Shown piece by piece: positions 26,136-35,206 of a DNA stretch of 64,000 nucleotides (its first letter is position 1; each line of letters begins with the position of its first letter). The notes beneath the pieces are model-generated. The model saw nothing but the letters and a program-made list of their open reading frames with translations. It did no database searches and had not been told where the DNA came from. The stretch comes from Pollutibacter soli (GTDB lineage: Bacteria; Bacteroidota; Bacteroidia; Chitinophagales; Chitinophagaceae): NCBI GenBank assembly GCA_029269725.1, contig JARJHS010000014.1, positions 1 to 64,000 of the forward strand, given 5' to 3'. Position numbers and translations under genes: made by a program.

Positions 26136-27190
26136 TTAGCCAGGTTTTCCAATTTCTTTTTATTGATTATGCGTATGATTCCGTTTTCAGAATCAATCAG
26201 TTTTTCATTCTTGAAATCTGAAAGTGTTCGGATAAGTGATTCGGTAGCGGTTCCTGCAACTGTAGCCAGACTTTCACGACTAATATCTATATCAAAAATT
26301 TCATCTTTTCTGTCCTGGTATTTTGACTGTATCATCAACAGGGCGTCTGCCACCTTTCTTCGCAACGAGTTATAAGCCAGTTTTAAAAGATGTTCCTCTT
26401 TTTCAGAGATATTTCGTGCCAGTAATTGGATAAATTTTCTTGCCACGTCCGGATTCTTGTCTATCAATTCATCAAAATCTTCTTTTGGAATAATGGCAAG
26501 TTCACATTCGTCAAGGGCTTCCGCAGTCTCCTTGTATAAAGAATTTTCGAGAAGTGCCAGATGCCCAACAAAATCGCCCGCATTATATAAGTCAACTACC
26601 AGTTCTTTCCCATCATCGTTTGTCTTGTAAGTCCTGACTTTACCTTTTACAAGATAGTAAAGTCTGTTTGGGTGATTACCTTCAGTATAGATGATCTGTT
26701 TTCTTTTGTACCGATTCAAATTTCTGCCTTCGACCAAATCTTCCAGTTTTTTCTTGCCCGAATTTGTATTCAATAAAGTTTGCATTCCTTCCAGGCCCTG
26801 GGTTAATTCTGTTTTTAATGCGTCTAACTTCTTCAGGCGACGATCAACAGCGTTCAGTAATTCTGTACCATCGAATGGTTTTGCCAGATAGTCATCAGCT
26901 CCCAGGTCCATACCTTTTCTGAAGTCCGATCTTTCCGTTCTTGCTGTCACGAAAATAAAAGGAATATTTTTTGTGGACTCATTACGCTGCAAGGCATGCA
27001 GAACGCCATATCCGTCCAGTTCAGGCATCATGATATCGCAGATGATCAAATCCGGAATAATTTCCAAAGCCTTCACTACGCCGATTTTACCATTCTCGGC
27101 CACCGCAACCTTATAATTTGAAAGCTCAAGAATTTCTGCAGTGTTACTCCTGATGTCTTCATTGTCTTCTATGACAAGGATCTTTTTCAT
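26132..27190 (-). CDS. Hybrid response regulator: receiver plus CRP/FNR-type DNA-binding protein
   Basis: 352 aa. Residues 1-120 are a receiver domain (ILVIEDNED, phospho-acceptor Asp in DLIICDIMMPELDG, Lys in YLAKPF). Residues about 140-250 are a cyclic-nucleotide-type beta-barrel (NRLYYLVKGKVRTYK, AGDFVGHLALL). Residues about 275-350 are a Crp-type winged helix. The recognition helix VAGTATESLIRTLSDF keeps the Glu and Arg that contact the GA of TGA half-sites in FNR and CRP, but the FNR Ser is Ile. No N-terminal Cys cluster, so it is unlikely to sense oxygen by itself; phosphorylation by the adjacent kinase is the probable input. The 4-bp overlap with the kinase gene couples the two. Confidence 0.9.
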   Translation of the reverse strand: MKKILVIEDNEDIRSNTAEILELSNYKVAVAENGKIGVVKALEIIPDLIICDIMMPELDGYGVLHALQRNESTKNIPFIFVTARTERSDFRKGMDLGADDYLAKPFDGTELLNAVDRRLKKLDALKTELTQGLEGMQTLLNTNSGKKKLEDLVEGRNLNRYKRKQIIYTEGNHPNRLYYLVKGKVRTYKTNDDGKELVVDLYNAGDFVGHLALLENSLYKETAEALDECELAIIPKEDFDELIDKNPDVARKFIQLLARNISEKEEHLLKLAYNSLRRKVADALLMIQSKYQDRKDEIFDIDISRESLATVAGTATESLIRTLSDFKNEKLIDSENGIIRIINKKKLENLAN

Positions 27191-28785
27191 ACCAGATGCT
27201 CTTTATTAAATGTAATGGTGAATTCAGTCCCATAATCAAGTTCACTTCTGCATTTAACGGTGCCGTTCATTAATTCAGCATATTTGGCAACGAGGTGCAG
27301 TCCAAGCCCGGTACCCTGGATATTTGCAACATTTGTTCCACGAAAAAACCGCTCAGTTAAATGTTGCTGATCATTTTTTGAAATACCGATGCCGTTATCT
27401 TTAACTGATATGGTTACTGCCGATGTATTTGTCTCTATATTGATATTGATCACACCATCATCCGGCGAAAATTTGCTTGCATTTGAAATTAAATTCAAAA
27501 TGATATGTTTCAGCAATGAAGCATCCATTTCTACCATTGGTGCTCCGGCATGTACCAGGTTGATCGTCTGCTGTTGTTTGAGGTTGTTTCTGATCTCTTC
27601 AATAGTAGTTAGCGCAAACTGATGGATATCGAATGCTGAATTCTTTACAACAATTTTTCCTTCTTCGATTTTCCCGACACAGAGAAAATCATTGAGAATA
27701 TCAGTAAGCATATTTACCGATGATATAATACGCTTCAGGTGTTTTTCTCTTTTGAAGCGCTGTTCACCAGTGTTATATTGTTCGAGCAGATAAGCAGAGG
27801 ACAAAATGGTACTTAATGGAGTGCGGAATTCATGCGACGCCATGGAAACAAATCGTGACTTCAGCTCTCCCAGTTCTTTTTCTTTTTCAAGTAACCTCGA
27901 CAATTCATCTTTTGATTTTTCAAGTTGAGTAATAGCAGTTTTCAACTGTGCGGTTCTTTGGTCAACAGTTTCTTCAAGATCATCGTTTAGCTTTTTGATT
28001 TCCAACTCGGATTTTTTTCTTATAGAAATGTCGCTGACAAAAGCAATAATGTTATGGTTTCCATTCCGTTTATAACTGCTCAGACTAACCTCAACCGGAA
28101 ATTCAGTTCCATTTTTTTTAATAGCATACAGATCTATTCCTACGCCCATCGGACGGCTCTTCGGATTGCGCGCATACTGAGTACGATGGATGACATGATT
28201 CGAATGAAATCTGGATGGAATAAGCAATTCGATATTTGCACCGACAAGCTCATTTTTTTTATACTTAAAAAGAGATTCGGCAAACTTATTTACTGCTACA
28301 ATTTTCCCCTGATCATTTGCTTCAATTATTCCCATACTCGCATGTTCCAAAATAGCCCGATACCTTTTTCTGTCCTGCGAAATTTTTAATTCCGTTTCTT
28401 TTATACTATCGATCGGATCTAAAATAAAAAGTAAAAAAGTCTTCCGCTTACTTACAAAAGCCCGAATTGTCAGGTCAACCCAGAAACTTTTTCCTGTTAA
28501 CGAAATGAATTCGGTCTGTTCTCTGTAAACTCCATGACCTTCTGCTTCGCCTACGCGGAAAAGTAACTCATTATTGCCTAGCGGCGGTTTACGACGAAGC
28601 GCAAAATCAGTAATTGAAAGCTTCGACCGGCTGTCGATGCCGAACATACTGCACAACGACGCATTACAAAAAATAACTTCTCCGCTGCTTTTCTCAATAA
28701 TTGCGGCGCCCTCTTTGATTCCATTGGAAAGCGCAACCAGTAAATCGCTTCCCGGGATGCTTATATCGTGTAGCTTATCGCGCAT
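27187..28785 (-). CDS. PAS-domain sensor histidine kinase
   Basis: 532 aa without transmembrane segments, so cytoplasmic. Two PAS domains (about residues 15-125 and 140-255, the second with GIIEANDQGKIVAVN and ELVGANIELLIPSRF). A coiled-coil linker follows (KKLNDDLEETVDQRTAQLK), then HisKA with SMASHEFRTPLSTILSS (His near 318) and HATPase with NLISNASKFSPDDG, DNGIGI and GTGLGLHLVAKYAE. It should phosphorylate the co-encoded receiver-CRP regulator. The PAS domains resemble FixL-like sequence in the second domain, but I see no residue that proves heme binding. Its own promoter region shows no site of the island motif. Confidence 0.92.
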   Translation of the reverse strand: MRDKLHDISIPGSDLLVALSNGIKEGAAIIEKSSGEVIFCNASLCSMFGIDSRSKLSITDFALRRKPPLGNNELLFRVGEAEGHGVYREQTEFISLTGKSFWVDLTIRAFVSKRKTFLLFILDPIDSIKETELKISQDRKRYRAILEHASMGIIEANDQGKIVAVNKFAESLFKYKKNELVGANIELLIPSRFHSNHVIHRTQYARNPKSRPMGVGIDLYAIKKNGTEFPVEVSLSSYKRNGNHNIIAFVSDISIRKKSELEIKKLNDDLEETVDQRTAQLKTAITQLEKSKDELSRLLEKEKELGELKSRFVSMASHEFRTPLSTILSSAYLLEQYNTGEQRFKREKHLKRIISSVNMLTDILNDFLCVGKIEEGKIVVKNSAFDIHQFALTTIEEIRNNLKQQQTINLVHAGAPMVEMDASLLKHIILNLISNASKFSPDDGVININIETNTSAVTISVKDNGIGISKNDQQHLTERFFRGTNVANIQGTGLGLHLVAKYAELMNGTVKCRSELDYGTEFTITFNKEHLV

Positions 28786-28879
28786 GCCTGTCTTACAGGT
28801 ATAGTGCGCTTAATCTACGATTCAAGCATTAATTTCTTCCTATTTTACTGTAATATTTAAGTCATTAGCTTCGACCAGA

Positions 28880-28913
28880 AGGATGTCTTTTATGATTGAG
28901 GGTAAGACATCCT
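28880..28913. terminator. Perfect 10-bp hairpin after ppsA
   Basis: AGGATGTCTT (28880-28889) and AAGACATCCT (28904-28913), 14-nt loop, lying 15 bp beyond the ppsA stop and before the kinase gene. The minus-strand side lacks a clean T-run, so it may slow or end transcription or stabilise the 3' end of the ppsA mRNA. Confidence 0.55.
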
Positions 28914-28927
28914 ATAAAAAAAATATA

Positions 28928-31366
28928 TTAAGTAGGCGCCAATTCATTTGTGTAAGAAATCTTAGAGATTTGTTCAACATTTGCAAATTCATTTCCAGCC
29001 GCTTTATTTATATTGGCAATTCCTTTCAACAAAGAGTCAGGGGTAAAAGAAATACTGTCAATCCCCTGACTGACAAGAAAGGATGCGAATTCAGGCAGAT
29101 CACTGGGCGCCTGGCCGCATAATCCGATCTTTGAACCGGCTGCTTTCGCCTTGGAAATTACTGAGGAAATCATTTCTTTCACAGCTTCATTTTCTTCGCT
29201 GAACAAGTCATTGATTATGGAAGAATCACGATCAACACCCAGTATTAACTGTGTAAGATCATTCGAGCCGATGGAAAAGCCATCAAAAACTTCGGCAAAT
29301 TTTTCAGCAAGGATGGCATTACTTGGAATTTCCGCCATCACGTACACCTCAAGGTTATTCCGCCCGCGCTCCAATCCGGAATTTTTCATTACTGCAATTA
29401 CTTTTTTTCCTTCTTCTACAGTCCTGCAGAATGGTATCATCACTTTTACATTGCTCAATCCCATTTCGTCCCTCACCCTTTTGATAGCTTCGCATTCCAG
29501 CCTGAACCCTTCGCGATAAAGATCATTATAATACCGGGAGGCGCCGCGAAAACCGAGCATGGGATTTTCTTCTTTGGGTTCAAAATCTCTTCCACCAATC
29601 AGCATCGCGTACTCATTTGTTTTGAAATCACTCATTCTGACAATTACATCCTTTGGATAAAATGCAGCGCCGATGGTCGCTATACCCTCTGATAATTTCT
29701 CTATGAAATACATGGATTTATTTACATGCCCCGATGTAATGTTGTTTATCTCATTAACCACGTTCAGATCTTTTATCTGGTCAAACTTTACAAGCGCCAT
29801 CGGATGAATTTTCACAGCATGTGTAATGATAAATTCCATACGGAGCAGCCCGACTCCATCATTCGGATAAAAGGAAAGGCGGAAAGCCTGGTCAGGATCA
29901 GCGATAATGAACATGGCCTTTGTTTTTTCCGACTTTCTGATAAGGCTGAGATCCACGGTTTCTTCTCTGAACTTTAATTCTCCCTCATACACATAACCCG
30001 TTTTACCTTCTCCGCAGGAAACGGTAATGATTTGGCCATCAACAATACTTTCTGTTGCGTCGCCACATCCAACAATTGCAGGAACACCCAGTTCACGCGC
30101 AACAATAGATGCATGACTGGTTCTCCCACCCTTATCAGTAATGATTGCCCCGGCATTCTTCAGTATCGGATCCCAATCCGGACTCGTGAGTTCGGTTATG
30201 AGGATTTCACCCGGCGCAAGTTTATCGGCGTCGGATGGCGAATGTAAAATCCTGGCTTTACCGGATTTTATCTGCGCACCCACCGCTTCTCCCTTTGCCA
30301 GCATTTTACCACGTTCAAGCAAATGATATTCCCGGACGCGCAAAGGATTCTTCCGGGAATGAACCGTTTCGGGTCTTGCCTGTATGATAAAAAGTTTGCC
30401 GCTGATACCGTCTTTCGCCCATTCGATATCCATTGACTTCCCATAATGTTCCTCAATGATCAGGGCCCATTGAGCCAGTTTTACAATTTCAGAATCTGTC
30501 AAAACAAATCTCTCCCGCATTTCCTTCTCCGTAGTCGTGTTGACGACCGGCATATCTTCAGTCGTTCCGTAAATCATTGTTTTAGCTTTTTCACCCAGCT
30601 TTTTTTGTATGATGGGGAATTTGTTCAGCTTCAACGTCGGCTTGAATACAAAAAACTCATCGGGAATTACGGTTCCCTGAACAATATTTTCGCCCAGACC
30701 CCACACACCACTGATATGGATAATATCCCGAAAGCCCGTTTCAGGCTCCAGGGTAAAAATTACACCGGAACAAGCCTGGTCCGACCTGACCATAAGCTGT
30801 ACACCAACTGACAACGAAACTCCGTCATGAGCAAAGTGATTATCTTCCCGGTATTTTATCGCCCTGTCAGTATATAAAGAGACATAGCATTTTTTGATTG
30901 CCTTCAATAAAGATGGTACTCCTTTTATGTTCAGGAAGGATTCATGCTGACCAGCGAAACTGGCCTCAGGTAAATCTTCTGCAGTAGCACTGCTCCTCAC
31001 TGCTACATCAAGCTGTCTGCTACCGCATAATTCTCTATATGCTTCTGCAATCTGCTTCTCAATATTTCCAGGTATTACTGCTTCTGACAATAGCTTTCGC
31101 GCAGCCGCCCCGATTTCTGTAAGATTGCTGAAACTGGTTCTATCCAGCCGGGATGTCAGCTCATGCAATGGAGAGTGTAATCTGTTATACGTAAGAAACT
31201 CTTCAAATGCAAAAGCAGTGGTGGCAAAACCGTCGGGTACCTTAATACCCTTGGAAGAAAGGTTAGAAAACATTTCCCCGAGGGACGAGTTTTTGCCTCC
31301 CACTGCACTAAGGTCAGCTTTATTGATTTCGGAAAATTTCCTGATGTATTGGTTCATAGACACCAT
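28928..31366 (-). CDS. ppsA: Phosphoenolpyruvate synthase
   Basis: 812 aa, normal PpsA length. N-terminal ATP-grasp domain (AVGGKNSSLGEMF, AVRSSATAEDLPEASFAGQHESFL), then the swivelling phosphohistidine domain with GGRTSHASIVARELGVPAIVG (His near 417) and the TIM-barrel PEP-binding domain (GFRGASRYY, SIGSNDLTQLILGVDRDS, GLCGQAPSD with the catalytic Cys). It turns pyruvate plus ATP into PEP, AMP and phosphate, the first step of gluconeogenesis from pyruvate. Third gene of the baeRF3-usp-ppsA operon (5-bp gap after usp), so it is stress regulated here. Confidence 0.95.
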   Translation of the reverse strand: MVSMNQYIRKFSEINKADLSAVGGKNSSLGEMFSNLSSKGIKVPDGFATTAFAFEEFLTYNRLHSPLHELTSRLDRTSFSNLTEIGAAARKLLSEAVIPGNIEKQIAEAYRELCGSRQLDVAVRSSATAEDLPEASFAGQHESFLNIKGVPSLLKAIKKCYVSLYTDRAIKYREDNHFAHDGVSLSVGVQLMVRSDQACSGVIFTLEPETGFRDIIHISGVWGLGENIVQGTVIPDEFFVFKPTLKLNKFPIIQKKLGEKAKTMIYGTTEDMPVVNTTTEKEMRERFVLTDSEIVKLAQWALIIEEHYGKSMDIEWAKDGISGKLFIIQARPETVHSRKNPLRVREYHLLERGKMLAKGEAVGAQIKSGKARILHSPSDADKLAPGEILITELTSPDWDPILKNAGAIITDKGGRTSHASIVARELGVPAIVGCGDATESIVDGQIITVSCGEGKTGYVYEGELKFREETVDLSLIRKSEKTKAMFIIADPDQAFRLSFYPNDGVGLLRMEFIITHAVKIHPMALVKFDQIKDLNVVNEINNITSGHVNKSMYFIEKLSEGIATIGAAFYPKDVIVRMSDFKTNEYAMLIGGRDFEPKEENPMLGFRGASRYYNDLYREGFRLECEAIKRVRDEMGLSNVKVMIPFCRTVEEGKKVIAVMKNSGLERGRNNLEVYVMAEIPSNAILAEKFAEVFDGFSIGSNDLTQLILGVDRDSSIINDLFSEENEAVKEMISSVISKAKAAGSKIGLCGQAPSDLPEFASFLVSQGIDSISFTPDSLLKGIANINKAAGNEFANVEQISKISYTNELAPT

Positions 31367-31371
31367 ATTAC

Positions 31372-32190
31372 TTATTCGTGAATGGACAATACAGGTATTC
31401 TGGAATGAAGGACCAATTTTTTTGATTTGCGCGTATGAAAGATCTGGTCAAGGATATCGTGCCATTTAGGAACAACAATCAGGAGATCGAGGTCATTATA
31501 TTCAGCGAATGTGGTGATACCTTTTACTAAATCAGGCTCGGTAATGAAATGAAATTTGGGATTCACTTCACCAAGCATGTTCTGAAGAACATCCGCTTCG
31601 CTAACAACGCCCTTGTGCAAATGATCGCGTACGATATATAGTACATGCAGTTCTGCTTCAAACTCCTGAACCAGGGAGATAACGTCACTGACATGCACAG
31701 CATCTTCCACATGCTCAAAATCGCAGGCCAGGCCAATCTTTTTGAATTTTTTGAAATGTGCATCGCGGGGCACAATGATTAATGGCCAGTGAATTCTTTT
31801 TAATGCAGCAACTGTTTTTCCCCCAAATAAGAAACGCTGAACAGCGCCCATGCCTTCCGCTCCCATAACTATGGCGAAAGGTTTTATTTTTTCAGCATAT
31901 TCGGACAGAACACTTACTATATCACCCGGGAGGATTTCGGTTTGTATAATGATGGTTTCGTCTGTGCGACGGAGTAACCTTTCCTTCAGTTTCTCCATTC
32001 GTTGCCCGGCCTCATTGGTTAGCTGTTCAATATCATAAATAGCGACCGGTACCTCATTAACCGGAATTGGAATTGCATATGTATGTATGAGAATGAGCCT
32101 GGCACCTATCGCCCGTGCCATGTCTGCCGCATAGTTCACGGTGTCTATCGAAAGTTGAGAAAACTCTGTCGTGGCAATAATCGTTTTCAT
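31372..32190 (-). CDS. Universal stress protein with two tandem Usp domains
   Basis: 272 aa. First Usp domain starts MKTIIATTEFSQLSIDTVNYAADMA and ends with GAEGMGAVQRFLFGGKT and WPLIIVPRD. This follows the ATP-binding pattern G-x2-G-x9-G except that the last G-S/T is GG. The second domain (about 145-272, IGLACDFEHVEDA) lacks the loop. Cytoplasmic; usual role is survival under starvation or oxygen limitation. Sits 15 bp downstream of the baeRF3-like gene and 5 bp upstream of ppsA. Confidence 0.9.
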   Translation of the reverse strand: MKTIIATTEFSQLSIDTVNYAADMARAIGARLILIHTYAIPIPVNEVPVAIYDIEQLTNEAGQRMEKLKERLLRRTDETIIIQTEILPGDIVSVLSEYAEKIKPFAIVMGAEGMGAVQRFLFGGKTVAALKRIHWPLIIVPRDAHFKKFKKIGLACDFEHVEDAVHVSDVISLVQEFEAELHVLYIVRDHLHKGVVSEADVLQNMLGEVNPKFHFITEPDLVKGITTFAEYNDLDLLIVVPKWHDILDQIFHTRKSKKLVLHSRIPVLSIHE

Positions 32191-32205
32191 ATAAAATAAT
32201 TGCTA

Positions 32206-33312
32206 TTAATAATATTTTATGAGTGCTATATGATCAAAATCCTTCAACAGGCCATCTTCAACAAACTCTACATCGCCACCACTCTCAAAAACAAATTGTA
32301 TGATCTCATCGACCCGGTTTTCAATGGCGGGATATTTTTTTGAATGCCTTTCCTCTATATTATCCATCATCTTCACGTTATTGCTTTCGAAATAATTTGC
32401 CTCGACAACCAATAGCTTTCCTTTATGACCAGCGGCACTCTTCCACACATCAGTCATTCCCGATACCAGTTGTTTTCTGTTTGCCGCTTCGTTCAACTGA
32501 TTCAACAAATTCCTTTGCATTGCCATTTCCCATTCTGCAATCATCGGCTGTATTAATTTGGTGATTTCAGGAAGTGTAGCTTCTTCATAATTTCCATGTA
32601 TATAATCGATGATTTCTTCGGAATGCTTTGATAGCGATTTAAAATGGCCATAGATCCTTCGGGGAGCAACAATAAACAGAGGAAGCCGATATGTGTTAAG
32701 CAACATACCCAGGGTATGATCAATAGCATGAAGAAATTTTTCCAAAACGATATCGTGATGTGCGTGAGGATCTGAAAAATTTGCAACCCGCTCTGGTGTG
32801 TCGGCAATTTGTTCGGCAAATGAGTCAATATTGACGGATGATAGTTTTGTGAGAGAATATTTATCGCCAAGTAGAACTCTGGCCTCATTTCCTCCAAAGA
32901 GCAACAGAAGAAATTGCTGTGTTCTTTTCTTATTGTAAATGATATCACGAACTTTAAAAGTGTCACCAACAAAAACTTTCTTTTCTATCGGAATGTCCAG
33001 ATAAATAACCTTTTCGTATGCAGGCGAAACATGCACCACGATGCTTTTTTTACTTGTGCTAAAGTTCAAACCGGCAAAAACAGAGTTCAGTTTTTCACTC
33101 ATCAGCTGCACAACTACAGGAGAATATTGCTGAGCAAGCTCCTCTTCCACCTGCTTTTTTACATCAGACAATGATTTTAAAATATCTTCTTTTTTTGTTG
33201 TTGCAGGTTCGAAATCAGAAAAAATCGAAATAGCCGGATGGTGAAAAGGATTAGAAAACAATTCGGGCATTCCTGGAAGCTTTGCTGTATGCATCTGATA
33301 AGTTTTAAACAA
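32206..33312 (-). CDS. baeRF3-like protein (bacterial release-factor-1-like family)
   Basis: 368 aa, no signal peptide. The C-terminal half resembles the bacterial archaeo-eukaryotic release factor family 3: FIVAPRRIYGHFKSLSKHSE, a helical middle with RNLLNQLNEAANRKQLVSG, and GKLLVVEANYFE...GGDVEFVEDGLL. The relation to archaeal/eukaryotic release factor 1 and Pelota suggests ribosome-associated action, such as ribosome rescue or hibernation. That is family-level knowledge and no function is shown here. The start is uncertain: the putative -7 box (33310-33317) overlaps ATG 33312, so translation more likely starts at ATG 33294 or 33270, the latter preceded by CCAGGA. Leads the usp-ppsA operon. 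Confidence 0.75.
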   Translation of the reverse strand: MFKTYQMHTAKLPGMPELFSNPFHHPAISIFSDFEPATTKKEDILKSLSDVKKQVEEELAQQYSPVVVQLMSEKLNSVFAGLNFSTSKKSIVVHVSPAYEKVIYLDIPIEKKVFVGDTFKVRDIIYNKKRTQQFLLLLFGGNEARVLLGDKYSLTKLSSVNIDSFAEQIADTPERVANFSDPHAHHDIVLEKFLHAIDHTLGMLLNTYRLPLFIVAPRRIYGHFKSLSKHSEEIIDYIHGNYEEATLPEITKLIQPMIAEWEMAMQRNLLNQLNEAANRKQLVSGMTDVWKSAAGHKGKLLVVEANYFESNNVKMMDNIEERHSKKYPAIENRVDEIIQFVFESGGDVEFVEDGLLKDFDHIALIKYY

Positions 33313-33354
33313 ATCTATCTACCACCGTTACTTTAAAACCCTGATTTTCGTCAC
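33310..33354 (-). promoter_or_regulatory. CRP/FNR-type site and -7 box of the baeRF3-usp-ppsA operon
   Basis: The repeat CTGAT-TTTC-GTCAC (33341-33354, + strand reading) is centred 30.5 bp upstream of a perfect minus-strand -7 box TAGATTTG (33317 down to 33310). This is a class II activator layout. Confidence 0.72.
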
Positions 33355-33494
33355 CGGCTGGTTTGATAGTGCTCAGTTACGAGGGTACAAAAAGTATCCC
33401 GATCTGTTAACAGGGGGCAAAAAATGATCATTTTAAATACTGAAGGCGTGAAACCGGAAGCGATACACAAAAATGACCACAATCATATTTTTCG

Positions 33495-33538
33495 CTGAAG
33501 ACCATCAGTAATTACAGGTGAAGTGTAATCTAGATTCG
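33495..33538 (+). promoter_or_regulatory. CRP/FNR-type site and -7 box of the second usp gene
   Basis: CTGAA-GACC-ATCAG (33495-33508) is centred 29.5 bp upstream of TAGATTCG (33531-33538). The ATG follows at 33556. Confidence 0.7.
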
Positions 33539-33555
33539 GGACTTAATTACTGGTT

Positions 33556-34383
33556 ATGAAAAAAATAATCGTCGCTTTTGATGGGGCAAATTATCCCGAA
33601 ACTGCTCTTCAGTTTTTAGTTGAATTAAATAATAAAAATCCGATACTGGCAGTAGGAGCATTTATGCCTCAGACAACTTTATCCACCTTGTGGATTGAAA
33701 CGGGTGGAAGTGCAAATGGCCCTGACTTTATCCCCTATGTTGCGGAAGATGTTGGTGATATTATACGAACCAACGTCAGGCATTTTGAAAACTTTTGTAC
33801 TGATCACAATATTGAATATCGGGTCCACCGCGATTTTTTTGATTTTACCATCCAGGAATTGAAGAAGGAGTCAAGATTTGCAGACCTGGTGATGATATGC
33901 AGTGGCACATTCTATGCGCATATGGGAGACGATCCAAATGTCTTCCTTACTGAAGCATTGCGGGAAGTGGAGTGCCCTGTGATAGTCCTTCCTGAAGAGT
34001 ACAGTTTCCCCACAGCAAATATACTTGCATACGACGGGACCGCATCATCAGTTTATTCAATCAAGATGTTCGCCTATCTTTTTCCGGAGCTGGCAACAAA
34101 TCCCACAACGATTGTTTATGCAGATCGTGATTTTAATGAGCCGATACCCGATGCACTGAATATTCATGAGCTTGCGGCGAGACATTTCGACAATCTGACG
34201 TTGTTTAAACTTCCAGCTGATCCGAAAAAATATTTCGGCACCTGGCTTCTGGAACACAATGCCTCAATAGTTGTTTGCGGTGCTTATGGCGGAAGGGCAT
34301 TCAGTCGTCTTTTTCATAAAAGCTTCAGCATTGAAATGCTGAAGGAGCAGCGGTTGCCTGTTTTCATTGCGCATAACCGTTAG
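33556..34383 (+). CDS. Universal stress protein family protein
   Basis: 275 aa with two Usp-like halves: MKKIIVAFDGANYPETALQF to about residue 150 (CPVIVLPEEYS), then ILAYDGTASSVYSIKMFAYLF to the end (VCGAYGGRAFSRLFHKSFS, LPVFIAHNR). The second half retains a partial nucleotide-binding loop; the first does not. Divergent from the baeRF3 operon, each with its own CRP-type site in the 243-bp region between. The stop overlaps by 4 bp that of the convergent outer-membrane protein gene. Confidence 0.85.
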   Translation: MKKIIVAFDGANYPETALQFLVELNNKNPILAVGAFMPQTTLSTLWIETGGSANGPDFIPYVAEDVGDIIRTNVRHFENFCTDHNIEYRVHRDFFDFTIQELKKESRFADLVMICSGTFYAHMGDDPNVFLTEALREVECPVIVLPEEYSFPTANILAYDGTASSVYSIKMFAYLFPELATNPTTIVYADRDFNEPIPDALNIHELAARHFDNLTLFKLPADPKKYFGTWLLEHNASIVVCGAYGGRAFSRLFHKSFSIEMLKEQRLPVFIAHNR

Positions 34384-35135
34384 TTTGCTCCCTGGTTTAT
34401 AATAAATTGATAACCGACGGACAGCGTAAAGGATCCTGTCTTGTCATTCCCATTCGTTTCCGAATCCTTCCATATATTGGTCAGCCCAATGGTGGTTCGC
34501 CCGTCTAGAACGACCCGGCCTTTTCCTGCGGTGAACGTAATGCCGGCACCTCCTTCAATACCAAAGTTGAATTGACTGATTTTCTCATGTATGTTCACCG
34601 ATTCATCAAATTTCAAAGTTCCACTATAAGGACCAGTTGAGAAGGCCTGTGTCTTCCCATCTGCATCTCCATAAATCAGACTGCTGCCGTTAAGATCTGT
34701 TTTAGCACGCACCAGTGTTGAAAGAAATGGACCAAAACAAAAAAAATATTTTAGGCGGGTACCCAGTTCGAGTTTTGCCAATGCACTTAGATTTATGTAA
34801 TTCAGTCTGAGAGTACTATGAACATCAGCAAACAACTTCTGGTTGCCCGAAACCGGAATATCCGGCCGGAATGCAGATATTTCGAGTATCCCGTCCCGTT
34901 GCCCACCTTGTGTTAACCAGGAAATTTCCGGTTGAATATACAGTACATTTCCAACCTGCTGCACGTAAAAGGCAGTCCCATAAAATGACGCGATCGAGTT
35001 ATAGCCAGGGCTATCCCTGCTGTCACCTGAAATTCCTGATATTGTAATTCCGGAGCGTAACCCGATCGCTTTTTTTTGTGCGACCGCACTGATCATGGTG
35101 GGAAAAATAAACAGACTGAAAATAATTTTTTTCAC
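34380..35135 (-). CDS. Outer-membrane beta-barrel protein, PorT-like
   Basis: 251 aa from a GTG at 35135: signal peptide (MKKIIFSLFIFPTMISAVAQ if GTG is read as Met), then alternating strands rich in Gly and aromatic residues (GLRSGITISGISGDS, YFCFGPFLSTLVRAK, FNFGIEGGAGITF), ending in the aromatic strand GSFTLSVGYQFI. This is the pattern of the small Bacteroidota outer-membrane barrels (porin/PorT family). A longer frame back to GTG 35171 would run through the terminator of the BON gene, so I reject it. Role unknown. Confidence 0.75.
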   Translation of the reverse strand: MKKIIFSLFIFPTMISAVAQKKAIGLRSGITISGISGDSRDSPGYNSIASFYGTAFYVQQVGNVLYIQPEISWLTQGGQRDGILEISAFRPDIPVSGNQKLFADVHSTLRLNYINLSALAKLELGTRLKYFFCFGPFLSTLVRAKTDLNGSSLIYGDADGKTQAFSTGPYSGTLKFDESVNIHEKISQFNFGIEGGAGITFTAGKGRVVLDGRTTIGLTNIWKDSETNGNDKTGSFTLSVGYQFIINQGAN

Positions 35136-35160
35136 ATTTAATTGAGTCTTTTCTGCCAAT

Positions 35161-35190
35161 AAAAAAGCCACCTTTTACAAGGCAGCTTTG
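35161..35190 (-). terminator. Terminator after the BON-domain gene
   Basis: On the minus strand GCTGCCTT-GTAA-AAGGTGGC (with two G-U pairs) is followed by TTTTTTA. It lies 17-47 bp after the BON gene stop. Confidence 0.7.
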
Positions 35191-35206
35191 CGAATGTAGT
35201 CACGAC

